A stretch of 64,000 bases of DNA from Synaphobranchus kaupii (taxonomy: Eukaryota; Chordata; Actinopteri; Anguilliformes; Synaphobranchidae), in assembly GCA_029718625.1 (NCBI GenBank), contig CM056389.1, forward strand, positions 12,880,992 to 12,944,991. Reading direction: 5' to 3'. The translations under genes and the position numbers were made by a program. Shown here in pieces: positions 23,258 through 33,141 of this stretch. Positions within the stretch are counted from its first letter, which is position 1, and every line of letters begins with the position of its first letter. The notes under the pieces are model-generated. The model made no database searches and had not been told where the DNA came from. It was given only the letters and a program-made list of their open reading frames with translations.

Positions 23258-24000
23258 GATAGAATAGAATAGAATAACTTTTATTTTCCCGTTTGGGGAC
23301 TTCAGTTGTAGCCCCAGCAACAACAAAAAGACAGAGACAGTGGGGCAGACCCACAGCACACAAACAAACATATCAAATATAATTTAATTAGTGGAATACA
23401 GCCATGCTGCCATGATTAAAAATAGTCCCGCTGTCCCGAGATGTCCAGTGGCATTAAGCAGTCAAACACACAAACTGCGCCTCCGCGATTTTTCTCCATA
23501 CACGCAGTGTTGCGGTCTCTGTACACCGTTGAAACGGATCCACCGAACTGCGTCAATCTTCCCAGTCGTCGCCTCACTCCTCCCCCGCATTATCTTCTCC
23601 TTTTCCATTCCCTGGTTGCCTTTTGAAGATTTCCTGCACTCCCGGATCAGTCCCGACATCTTCAACTCCGGTGTAGAGCGATGGTAAACTTTGCTGCTGC
23701 AGATCCAACGGACATTCCCGAGCATATGTTGCGAATGTGTCTCCATGGTGATGACAAACACAAACAAAATTATCCCGGCGAGACAATATCGCCAATATCA
23801 AAACAAGTGGCGAAAAATCATTTTTCATTCAGATTTATCATCTAAAAATCTCCAGCCTGCCTCCCCGCACCACAACAGACACACAGCGCATGAAAAAACA
23901 AAAGACAAAAGCCCGACACAACAAAATACATTCAAATTAACAGACATGAGAACACGAGAGACAGCTGGACTACATGTCACCATTACAGCGCCACGTGACG
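23258..24000 (-). mobile_element. Possible LINE remnant (3' end at the left)
   Basis: At 23258-23275 there is a short AGAATAGAAT-type tandem tail followed by AACTTTTATTTTCCCGTTTG. That arrangement resembles the 3' end and short-repeat tail of teleost non-LTR retrotransposons inserted on the minus strand. Minus-strand frames to about 24000 are open in pieces but show no reverse transcriptase motif, so it would be a fragment. The right limit is unknown. Confidence 0.3.
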
Positions 24001-24349
24001 TCACGTGATGCATTGCATCGGGATGGTTTGGCTTGGATGGCAGGGAGATGGAACTTCCAGAGATGAGAGTACGGAGTTCAGCATCGCGATGAGCCGGTAG
24101 AATCCCGCGCCTTGACCTCACTGGGCACTCGGAACATTCTGTAACCCTCCTGGGATACGCTCGCCTGAAACGGTTTCGGCTGCAGAGGTAGCGCATCGGC
24201 TAGAACCGCGAGCCAATGCTAATACAACAGGGAGCACTGAGGCTGCGGGAGAGCTTGGGAAAGGGAGAGGGAGAAAGAAAGAGAGAGAGGCAGAAAGAGG
24301 GAGAAATAGAGAGGGGGGGGGGGTGAGAGTGAGAGATGGCAGCAGTGTT

Positions 24350-24535
24350 CTGTCATAGTTAGGTGAACTCAGAGGTTGCAAGGTTGACTCTCAGGTGGGG
24401 CACAGCCATTACGCAGTAAAATTACACCATTGCGCAGTAAAAATCAACATGTATATTTAATTGATTCAATGTAAAAAGTTGTGTAAGTTGCTTTGTATAA
24501 GATTGTCTGCTAAATAATGAAAATGTAAATTTTAA
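24350..24535 (+). mobile_element. tRNA-derived SINE with the common teleost 3' tail
   Basis: CAGAGGTTGCAAGGTTGACTC gives a B-box-like GGTTGACTC. The 3' part GTAAGTTGCTTTGTATAAG then TTGTCTGCTAAATAATG is the tail shared by many fish SINEs and L2-type LINEs. The 5' head is incomplete or diverged. Confidence 0.65.
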
Positions 24536-24665
24536 AAAAATTAAAATAGAAATGTGAAACTAGAGACTAGAGGGGGACAAAGAGAATTTAAAGGGATAAA
24601 TAGAAACGTTAAAATAGAGACCGAGGGGGACAGACAGACTGAGAGAGGAGAGAAGAGCTGAAAAC

Positions 24666-25095
24666 AGAGATGGAGGGAGACTCAAAGTGCCGATGCTTTA
24701 TCCTCAGTGTGTGCCCTTATTTACTCTTCAGCGATAGTGAGATACTCAGAGATGGAGGGAGACTCAAAGTGCCGATGCTTTATCCTCAGTGTGTGCCCTT
24801 ATTTACTCTTCAGCGATAGTGAGATACTCAGAGATGGAGGGAGACTCAGTGCCGATGCTTTATCCTCAGTGTGTGCCCTTATTTACTCTTCAGCGATAGT
24901 GAGATACTCAGAGATGGAGGGAGACTCAGTGCCGATGCTTTATCCTCAGTGCCGATGCTTTATCCTCAGTGTGTGCCCTTATTTACTCTTCAGCGATAGT
25001 GAGATACTCAGAGATGGAGGGAGACTCAGTGCCGATGCTTTATCCTCAGTGTGTGCCCTTATTTACTCTTCAGCGATAGTGAGATACTCAGAGGA
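24666..25095 (+). repeat. 78-82-bp minisatellite, about 5 copies
   Basis: Units contain GATGGAGGGAGACTCA, GTGCCGATGCTTTATCCTCA and TTCAGCGATAGTGAGATAC. The first two copies have an extra AAGT word. One copy has a doubled GCCGATGCTTTATCCTCAGT segment near 24940. Confidence 0.95.
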
Positions 25096-26139
25096 CACAT
25101 CTCCTCTGGATCCTGAAGGCTGAACCAGGCCCGGCGCTACAGTCAGTCCCAGCTGTTCAGCTTGGCTCCACCTCAGCTCTGCGCTGCTTGTTTTCACATC
25201 AGTTACACTTCCTATATTGATATATATTTTTATAAATGTATGAAATGTAAAATCCTTTCTGTAGGAACATTTACTTTGGGAGGGAAAAAAAAGAGCTGAC
25301 TGGGATAGAGCTCTGATTTAAGAGCCCCCCCCCCCCCCCCCTTTTTTTAGTGCCTAATTTAATCTATTCCCACCTGTTTGAGGGATAGATGGATTGTGGT
25401 GGGGGGGGGGGGGGGGGGGGGTGTGGAACCTTCAAAATGTAAAACGGTCTGCCTGTTGAATACGTCCTCAGTTGGCTGTCGAAGCAGATGGAGGAAAAAA
25501 ACAACGCTGAAGGTTATTGGCGATGTTGAGTGGAGCCGTGGGGTGAATCAGGTAAACTGAGCTCTCGACGTCTGGCCACAGTCAGGTTGGGAGCCTCATA
25601 GTAGCAGAATTCTCACCATTTATATTTTACTGGAGCTCATTCATCACCAGCAGGGGCGGACGAACCAAGAAATCCATACTGCGTGTGCGTGTGCGTGTGT
25701 GTGTCCGCTCACGTCAGTACAGAACGTTGATGAATGCAGTTAAAATGTTGTTTGACTCAAATTGTGTAACTGTGGTACTCAACTTTCATGGCCATGAAGA
25801 AATTCAAATGGGACAGAATCATTGATACACCCTGTGGAAGTGCAGACTTTATATATACCACAGAACAAGAGAGAAGAACTGATGCGTGAATTTCTCTTCG
25901 ACCCTTAGGTGGCAGCAGAGAGTCAAGTGGGGCTGATTTGATTTACGGCATTCATTTAACACATGGCAGCTCAGGAGAAATGTAATCCCTGTTAAGGCTT
26001 ATTTTTAACTCACCGTTCCAATGGAGCGAAGTCAGAAAGTCAGATTACCTGAGCGATGACTGCATCTTCGGTGTGTGCTCATAAGAACGTAAGGTGACGT
26101 ATGATAAATGACATGGGATCCTCATTTACCTGCACTGTA
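25096..26139. other. nectin3: nectin3 intron, no gene seen
   Basis: A C run lies at about 25326-25340 and a G run at about 25399-25420; otherwise unique sequence. No exon is supported. Confidence 0.5.
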
Positions 26140-26765
26140 AAGCAGGGTTATCCAACCCTATCGGAGGAGGGCCAGTGTGGGTTTAGGCTTTTGTTTTAGC
26201 AGAGCTCTATGACGTCTCATTCAAATGATCCCCTTATTGTGGTCTTCAATCGAGACCTTGATTAGTTGAATCGGTTGTTATAGTGCTGGGCGACCTCTGA
26301 TCTAGAGCCAGGGTCTGCTGGGGTCCCCAACCCTGGTCCTGGAGAGCCACAGGGTCTGCTGGGGCCCCCAATCCTGGTCCTGGAGAGCCACAGGGTCTGC
26401 TGGGGTCCCCAGCCCTGGTCCTGGAGAGCCACAGGGTCTGCTGGGGTCCCCAACCCTGGTCCTGGAGAGCCACAGGGTCTGCTGGGGTCCACAACCCTGG
26501 TCCTGGAGAGCCACAGGGTCTGCTGGGGTCCCCAACCCTGGTCCTGGAGAGCCACAGGGTCTGCTGGGGTCCCCAGCCCTGGTCCTGGAGAGCCACAGGG
26601 TCTGCTGGGGTCCCCAACCCTGGTCCTGGAGAGCCACAGGGTCTGCTGGTTTTTGTTGTTACTCAGAACTTAATTGACCAGTTAAGTCAGTTGATCACAC
26701 AGTTTACTCACCTCATCTGGTTTCTTGGCTCTGAATCGGTAGCTCTCCAGGACCAGGATACAGAG
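26140..26765. mobile_element. Family A interspersed repeat with inner 41-bp tandem expansion
   Basis: The left side has GGGTTATCCAACCCTATCGG and GGCTTTTGTTTTAGCAGAGC. The right side has GTTGATCACACAGTTTACTC, GGCTCTGAATCGG and CTCCAGGACCAGGA, an inverted counterpart. Between them (about 26305-26650) lie about 8 copies of a 41-bp unit with CCTGGTCCTGGAGAGCCACA and GGGTCTGCTGGGGTCCCC. The minus-strand Gly/Pro/Gln frames are artefacts. Confidence 0.85.
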
Positions 26766-26908
26766 CTCTGCTGTAGCTGAAATCAAACACTGTCAAGTCT
26801 GGGCATGAAAACCCCAAAGGTCCTCGACTACGTGATGTGGAAATCTGTTCTGCTCATTGACAGTGCTCTAATTATGATTATTATTATGATCTGTTTATTC
26901 CACCGCAG

Positions 26909-27014
26909 GATTGATCTTCCTCCAACACACAAGCCGCCCCCACCCTACGCTGAGAGACCGCCAGCCGTCCCACTGCCTGTCAATCACACACAGGTGATGC
27001 ACCAGGTTCCTCAG
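26909..27014 (+). CDS. nectin3: Nectin-3 alternative exon (beta type): proline-rich cytoplasmic segment
   Basis: The exon follows acceptor CCACCGCAG and ends before donor GTGAGC at 27015. It takes up phase 2 from the membrane exon, its first G completing a Val codon, and ends in phase 0. Residues are IDLPPTHKPPPPYAERPP, then AVPLPVNHTQVMHQVPQ. PPPY is a second PPxY motif, and the proline runs could bind SH3 or WW domains. The DLPPTHKPPP wording is what I recall from nectin-3 beta/gamma tails of mammals. It is encoded 10.5 kb downstream of its partner exon, with only repeats between. Confidence 0.85.
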
Positions 27015-27104
27015 GTGAGCTCTCTCTTACATTAACACCTCTCCCTCAGGTACATACATGCCCCCCTTTTTTTTTAGGTGACAGGCAGAGTTCTGTCCCT
27101 ATGA

Positions 27105-27262
27105 GGTGGGTGCAGTGTAGTTTAATGGTTTAGGGACTGGGGCTATACCTCAGAGGTTGCTGGTTTGCATCCCATACTTGCTTTGTCCCAGCCTGTCAAA
27201 ATGGAATATATGGGAACTAATGTTAGTTGCTCTGGATAAGAGCTTTTATTAAATGATAATGC
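27105..27262 (+). mobile_element. tRNA-derived SINE
   Basis: TGGTTTAGGGAC is an A-box-like word and GGTTTGCATCCC a B-box-like word at the right spacing. The 3' part TTGCTCTGGATAAGAGC then TTTTATTAAATGATAATG is the tail common to teleost SINEs. It lies in the sense direction of the gene, 90 bases after the middle exon. Confidence 0.75.
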
Positions 27263-27469
27263 TAAAGTTACTCTGTTGACAGTGGGGGAAAGAGAGCGGA
27301 CATTTTGTGATACTTCATAAAGCATGACATTATTCTCCTTTTCTTCTGCTTTTCTCTCTTAATCCAGTCTTTGGTCTCTTGATATGTTTGTTTCTCCCTC
27401 CCTCTCTCCTTCTCTTACCTTCTCACTCTCACTCTTCCTTCTCTCTCTCTCGCTCTGTCTTTTTTTCTG

Positions 27470-27757
27470 TCAGGGCTCAGGGTTCGGAGTTCCGGGCTCA
27501 GAGTTCCGGGCTCAGGGTTCCGGGCTCAGAGTTCCGGGCTCAGGGTTCTGGGCTCAGGGTTCCGGGCTCAGGGTTCCGGGCTCAGGGTTCCGGGCTCAGA
27601 GTTCCGGGCTCAGAGTTCCGGGCTCAGGGTTCCGGGCTCAGGGTTCCGGGCTCAGGGTTCAGGTCTCAGGTCTCAGGGTTCCGGGCTCCAGGCTCAGGGC
27701 TCAGGGCTCCAAGCTCGGGGTTCAGGGCTCAAGGTTCAGGGTTCAGGGTTTCCAGTG
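27470..27757 (+). repeat. 14-bp minisatellite, about 19-20 copies
   Basis: Units read GGGCTCAGGGTTCC or GGGCTCAGAGTTCC and degrade at the right end (GGTCTCAGGTCTCAGG). CAGGGTT resembles telomere words only in passing; TTAGGG arrays are absent. Confidence 0.95.
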
Positions 27758-28924
27758 AAAACCACTTCTGTACTTTGCTTCCCTCTCACAGCTGAATGCA
27801 CAAGTTTGTTTCTTTCATTTTTTTAACCTTCCTATTATTTTTTGGCCTATATGACCTGAAATGACTTTTGCTTTTGGATAACTTCAAATTGGTGATTTTC
27901 TTCAGCAAGGACCTTTAATGCATCCTAGATAATTAGGAAATACATTGAAATACATCAAAGAGAAAATTGGATTCAAATATTAATGAATATAATATTAATA
28001 TTCATAATATTTAATGAATATTAATATATATTTTTTATTGACCTGTAACATCACCTTTACACAAATGGCAGTAAAATGCTGACATAATTGGAGTTAAGTT
28101 AATCTTCATGGAGACAGTTTGGAAGCTCAGAATCACCAGATTCGTTTTGTGCGTTTTGATTGGCCCAATGTTTGTGCATTTTGATTGGCCCACTGTTTGT
28201 GCATTTTTGATTGGCCCACTGTTTGTACTCATACCACATGTAACCATTTAACACCTTGTGAGAGATGATTTATACTCACAAGAGACTGCTAATGTGCTGC
28301 AGAACTACACACACACACACACACACACACCCACACGTATTCCCACACGCACACACACATTAACCAAAATTGACGATTGATTAAGCAAACATTGTGTCAC
28401 ACTCTCTCTGTCGCTCATTGGAAGTCTTTGCCAGTGTACTGTGGAGGGAAATGAGTCCAGCAATGTCTATGTGTCTCTGAACAGCGGGTGGGGGGGGGGT
28501 CGTCTCACGGTAATTCACGGCAGACCTCATCCTCCCAGCATACGCTTAGCCTTAGCAAGTGCTACAAGAAGGACATTCCCATTAGAGGGTGAAAATGCAA
28601 ATTAGGACACGGACAGTGATGCATTGTGGGTCATTATTCAAGAGAATGTTGGAACAGCGAAGCTCCCTTTTCTGCAGAGACAAGGGACAGCCTTGTACAG
28701 AGGAGCTTTTAATTATTAGCTTGTTAATGATTCATCCTGGGGAGTGGGGTGTTCACCCCTAGCATGGCACAGCTTACGTAAGGCCTGTTGATGTAAACAT
28801 GGAGGAACAAATATTTATGACCTTGAGCACTGATTTAAAGAGAGAAAGTATGCAGCACACTCACCAAACAAATATAGTTTAAAAGTTGTTGAAATTCTGT
28901 GTCCCAAATGCTTAACCACTTCCT

Positions 28925-29750
28925 CAATATATGCACTGTTACTGAATATGTCCTCACTTCCTGTATATGTGCACTGTTACTGAATATGTCGTCACTTCCT
29001 GTATATGTGCACTGTTACTGAATACAGTATGTCCTCACTTCCTGTATATGTGCACTGTTACTGAATGTGTCCTCACTTCCTGTATATCTGCACTGTTACT
29101 GAATACAGTATGTCCTCACTTCCTGTATATGTGCACTGTTACTGAATGTGTCCTCACTTCCTGTATATGTGCACTGTTACTGAATATGTCCTCACTTCCT
29201 GTCTATGTGCACTGTTCATGAATATGTCGTCACTTCCTGTATATGTGCACTATTACTGAATATGTCCTCACTTCCTGTATATGTGCACTGTTACTGAATA
29301 CAGTATGTCCTCACTTCCTGTATATATGCACTGTTACTGAATATGTCCTCACTTCCTGTCTATGTGCACTGTTACTGAATACAGTATGTCCTCACTTCCT
29401 GTCTATGTGCACTGTTCATGAATATGTCCTCACTTCCTGTATATGTGCACTGTTACTGAATACAGTATGTCCTCACTTCCTGTATATATGCACTATTACT
29501 GAATATGTCATCACTTCCTGTCTATGTGCACTGTTCATGAATATGTCCTCACTTCCTGTATATGTGCACTGTTACTGAATACAGTATGTCCTCACTTCCT
29601 GTCTATGTGCACTGTTCATGAATATGTCCTCACTTCCTGTATATGTGCACTGTTACTGAATACAGTATGTCCTCACTTCCTGTATATATGCACTGTTACT
29701 GAATGTGTCCTCACTTCCTGTATATGTGCACTGTTACTGAATGTGTTGTC
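28925..29750 (+). repeat. 38-42-bp minisatellite, about 22 copies
   Basis: Units contain CCTCACTTCCTGTATATGTG and CACTGTTACTGAATATGT. A 4-base insertion (GAATACAGTATG) and a TTCATGAATATG variant alternate in a regular pattern. The array stops about 30 bases before the acceptor of the last exon. Confidence 0.95.
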
Positions 29751-29777
29751 TGTTTGTATTTTCTGTCTCTTTTGAAG

Positions 29778-29948
29778 GTCCACTGGGTGGACAGGCGGGG
29801 TGAGCTGCCAGTGAGAGCGCCCGTGAGGGGGGCGCCCCACAGGGACCCCCGAAACCACGCTCGCGAACCGCTGCCCTATCAGGGCTGGATCTGCCACCAC
29901 AAGGGGGCGGACCGCGTCTACATCAATCACCGCGAGCACTACGTGTGA
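29778..29948 (+). CDS. nectin3: Nectin-3 last exon (beta type): tail ending EHYV
   Basis: The acceptor is TTTTCTGTCTCTTTTGAAG. The exon starts in phase 0, matching the middle exon, and gives 56 residues before TGA at 29946-29948. Residues begin VHWVDRRGELPVRAPVRG, and the tail ends ADRVYINHREHYV. The RVYIN...REHYV ending is the form I recall for the nectin-3 beta tail; nectin-4 has a related YIN...G-LV end. EHYV is a class-II-like PDZ ligand comparable with EWYV of the alpha exon, so both forms may bind afadin. The stretch GRVRAP to PRNHARE is basic. Upstream open sequence in the same frame is minisatellite and not coding. Confidence 0.87.
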   Translation, partial: VHWVDRRGELPVRAPVRGAPHRDPRNHAREPLPYQGWICHHKGADRVYINHREHYV

Positions 29949-30329
29949 CCTGCTCTCCGCTGTTACCATGGAGACCACAGCATCAGAGTACACCGATCAC
30001 CAACGAACACTGCGTGAGATCAACCCCCCTGCCGTTACCATGGCGATCAAAGTATCCGAGTACACTGGTCTCAGCGAACACTGTGTGTGATCCACCCCCT
30101 GCCGTTACCATGGCGATCAAAGTATCTGAGTACACCAATCACTGCATGTCATCATCTTCCCACCGTTACCCTGGGGACCACACTATCTTAAGACGAGTAT
30201 CAAAAGCAAAGAGAGGGCCTTGAGAAGGGTGCTTTTAAAAACTGATATAAGGAGATCAAGACACTGCTATTTCTACAGTGAATGTGACAGCATACATCTT
30301 AACACCAGGGAACCAATGCATTAACGCCT

Positions 30330-30870
30330 CCTGTAAGTAACACCTCTCAGTTAATTAGTAAGTAACAGCTCTCAGTTAATTAGTAACAGCTCTCAGTTAA
30401 TTAGTAAGTAACAGCTCTCAGTTAATTAGTAACAGCTCTCAGTTAATTAGTAACAGCTCTCAGTTAATTAGTAAGTAACAGCTCTCAGTTAATTAGTAAC
30501 AGCTCTCAGTTAATTAGTAACAGCTCTCAGTTAATTAGTAAGTAACAGCTCTCAGTTAATTAGTAACAGCTCTCAGTTAATTAGTAACAGCTCTCAGTTA
30601 ATTAGTAAGTAACAGCTCTCAGTTAATTAGTAACAGCTCTCAGTTAATTAGTAACAGCTCTCAGTTAATTAGTAACAGCTCTCAGTTAATTAGTAAGTAA
30701 CAGCTCTCAGTTAATTAGTAACAGCTCTCAGTTAATTAGTAACAGCTCTCAGTTAATTAGTAAGTAACAGCTCTCAGTTAATTAGTAACAGCTCTCAGTT
30801 AATTAGTAACAGCTCTCAGTTAATTAGTAAGTAACAGCTCTCAATGAATTAGTAAGTAACAGCTCTCAGT
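30330..30870 (+). repeat. 21/25-bp minisatellite rich in TTAATTA, about 24 copies
   Basis: Units read TAACAGCTCTCAGTTAATTA then G, with a TAAG insertion in about every second or third copy. The 21- and 25-bp forms alternate in a repeated order (25, 21, 21), so blocks of three units were copied together. It lies in the likely beta 3' UTR. Confidence 0.95.
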
Positions 30871-31851
30871 TAATTGTAACACAGATACAGTTAAAGCCCC
30901 AAAATAAGTTGCGCTAGAGTAACAGAAACACCCGCCTGATTCTGCTGTATGTTAGTCACATCTCAAAACCACCTCAAATTGTGGCGTCACCAAACTAAAA
31001 AGTAAAAATGCCTCATTATTTAAGCCTAAACTCCTGTGGTGCCTCTAACCAGCTGTCATTATGAAGTCCAGTGACCCCAAAAAGTGATTGAGCTGACATC
31101 CTCCAAATGGATCCAATGTAGGGTTCACATAATCCACCTCCGCCACCACCCCAAAACTGACTCTTTATTCCAATTGGTTGAGGCTGCAGTTTCCAGAAGA
31201 CTGATCAGGGGAACAGCAACCCCGCTGTTCCTAAATTAGACTGATCACAGGTCTGGGTAAACTCCCGCTGCTCAGTGCTGTCCTGTCATTCATGCCAAAC
31301 TGCGCTGGGTTCTCACAGAACATGTTTCTGAAAGGGACACTTGAACTCTATACATACATCATTGTTGCTCTTTGTCTTCATTTATAGAAGTTTAGTGGGG
31401 GGTTTTTTTATACACAGGGCAAAGATCATACATGATGGGTGAAAAGAATGTTTTGCTGAAAGTCTTGGACAAGCTGTGTAAATATGTACAGGAATTGTGT
31501 TCACTGTTCTAGAACCCCCGTGTCATGTGATGTTCTCTTCTCCATGGCAACCCGGGTTGGGGTGAATTTCCTTTTTTAAAAGGAATAGAAATTCACTTAA
31601 GTTACTTTTTTTTTTACGGGATTTATTTTTTTATTTAGAATAATGCTTGTTTTGCCAGACATATGCTTCTATGAAACTACATTTTTTTTTCAGTTTAATT
31701 TAATTTCCAGTCATTTGCAGAATTGGCTGAATTTAAGTGCAGACAGAGGGTAGGATGAAGCACTACACATTTGTAAATGGAGGAATGTGCTGAAGGCTAG
31801 AATTTAGTATACTGGTCACATAAACGGAGTAAATGATTATTTTTCTGACCC

Positions 31852-31857
31852 AATAAA
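31852..31857 (+). promoter_or_regulatory. nectin3: Candidate poly(A) signal AATAAA, beta transcript
   Basis: AATAAA in ACCCAATAAAATATGC is followed by TTTATGTTTTGAATAAG, a U/G-rich stretch. It is 1.9 kb after the stop codon. Confidence 0.5.
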
Positions 31858-32098
31858 ATATGCATTTATGTTTTGAATAAGACATGAATCGTTATTGCGA
31901 AATATCTTTTGTTGTTGTTTATATGAGTCAGTTTGGGATTGTTTTTATTTTGTTTATGTGCCATGCGTTTTCCTTAGGTATTAGAAGCTTTTATACTGCA
32001 TTTTTAGGGACACTCTATCTTCGTGCATTTTTATACACGTTTGGTTAGCTGGGGTGACAGATGTGGTAACCAAGGCAACCTCTCTACTTGTTGTTAAT

Positions 32099-32104
32099 AA
32101 TAAA
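32099..32104 (+). promoter_or_regulatory. nectin3: Candidate poly(A) signal AATAAA, beta transcript, distal
   Basis: AATAAA in TAATAATAAAGATTTT is preceded by TTGTTGTTAA and followed by TGTTATATTTTGAAATG. It is an equally good alternative end. Confidence 0.5.
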
Positions 32105-32569
32105 GATTTTAAAATGTTATATTTTGAAATGTAGTATCTTTCAGCATCATAGAGGCCAAACACACACACATGCTCTCTGCTGTAAAGTGCAGAACATACC
32201 TACTGAAAGGGCGGGACGGGAATATCATGGAGATTTAGCCTGGGAGAACAGAACTTGCTGACTGATTGTTCCACCAGATTGCACCTGGATCAGGTGGCTG
32301 TAAGAGGAGAAGCCCAAAGTGGGCGACACAGAGCAAAGGTCACCTGCTTTCAGTGGGTCAGGGGTCAAAGGTCAGGTTTTAGTGAAAGACAATACAGACT
32401 AACATCAAGATACTTTATTGCCATATCAGTAAAAACTGAGAGGGATTTGTTGCAGTGCAGCTCGAGAGGATGAGACATAAACACAGTCACACAATTCACA
32501 TACAATACACATCTCGTAATAAATTATTGTCAATTGTGTAGCTGTAGATTGTACAGGTTCACCAGATTT

Positions 32570-32955
32570 TTAGCTCCTGCATTCCTTCTCTAAACTCTGC
32601 TTCTTAACTACAGGCAGATCCAGTGCTGTATTACAGTACAGAACTGTAACATAATGTAATAATGTTTATGATCTCATAGAAGGCTACTACACAGTACATT
32701 AACAGAATGTGAGAATGTCTATGATGTTATAAAATGGTGCCGCACAGTACATTAACAGAATGTTTATGGTGTCATAGAAGGGTACAGCACAGTATATTAA
32801 CAGAATATAAGAATGTTTATGATGTCATAGAAGGGTGCAGCACAGTACATCAACACCACAGATTCTATAGACTCACTAGATACTCCGCTCCTGTGTTCCT
32901 TCTGTTCCTCTCTGCTTCTCAACTATAGGAGGTTCCAGTGCTGTATTGGAATCCA
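32570..32955 (+). repeat. Two family B copies and a roughly 57-bp repeat between them
   Basis: CTCTGCTTCTTAACTACAGG then TCCAGTGCTGTATTA (about 32595-32640) and CTCTGCTTCTCAACTATAGG then TTCCAGTGCTGTATTGGA (about 32908-32950) are two copies of a dispersed sequence. Between them about four units with AGTACATTAACAGAATG and GTTTATGATGTCATAGAAGG lie in tandem. The whole looks like tandem duplication of a segment that includes family B. Confidence 0.7.
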
Positions 32956-33141
32956 GAGCAGTAGTCTGGAGCTGTGGTCAGAGCAGCAGTGTGGAGCTGT
33001 GGTCAGAGCAGCACAGTGTGGAGCGGTGGTCAGAGCAGCAGTGTGGAGCTGTGGTCATAGCAGCAGTGTGGAGCAGTGCTTAGAGCAGCAGTGTGGAGCA
33101 GTGGTCAGAGCAGCAGTGTGGAGCAGTGGTCAGAGCAGCAC
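32955..33141 (+). repeat. 25-bp minisatellite, left part
   Basis: Units have AGCAGTGTGGAGCAGTGGTC and AGAGC. The array is cut at 33141 by the solo LTR and goes on at 34298. Confidence 0.95.

Larger units (their letters stand above)
16427..26908 (+). other. nectin3: nectin3 beta intron 1
   Basis: A 10.5-kb intron from GTGAGT to CCGCAG. The exon before it ends in phase 2 and the exon after it restores the frame by completing a Val codon. The intron is filled with the tandem repeats and transposable elements listed separately. Confidence 0.8.
27015..29777 (+). other. nectin3: nectin3 beta intron 2
   Basis: A phase 0 intron of 2.76 kb from GTGAGC to TTTTGAAG. It contains a SINE, a 14-bp array, AT-rich sequence (27955-28035), a 25-bp triplicate with GTTTGTGCATTTTGATTGGC (about 28145-28225), a CA run (about 28302-28350) and a long 38-bp array up to the last acceptor. 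Confidence 0.8.
29949..32120 (+). other. nectin3: Probable 3' UTR of the nectin3 beta transcript
   Basis: The sequence runs without a splice signal I could support from the TGA to two poly(A) signals at 31852 and 32099. It contains three copies of a roughly 67-bp repeat (about 29960-30175, with CCGTTACCATGGCGATCAAA) and a long 21/25-bp array (30330-30870). 31380-32100 is AT-rich with T runs, as is usual for vertebrate 3' UTRs. Confidence 0.55.

Noticed and set aside
23462..24196. Minus-strand frames of 84-123 residues
   Set aside because: They overlap each other in different frames, have no reverse transcriptase, endonuclease or gag-like motif, and cannot be called a gene; kept only as a possible LINE remnant.
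27470..27757. Interstitial telomere repeat
   Set aside because: The unit is GGGCTCAGGGTTCC; there is no TTAGGG series.
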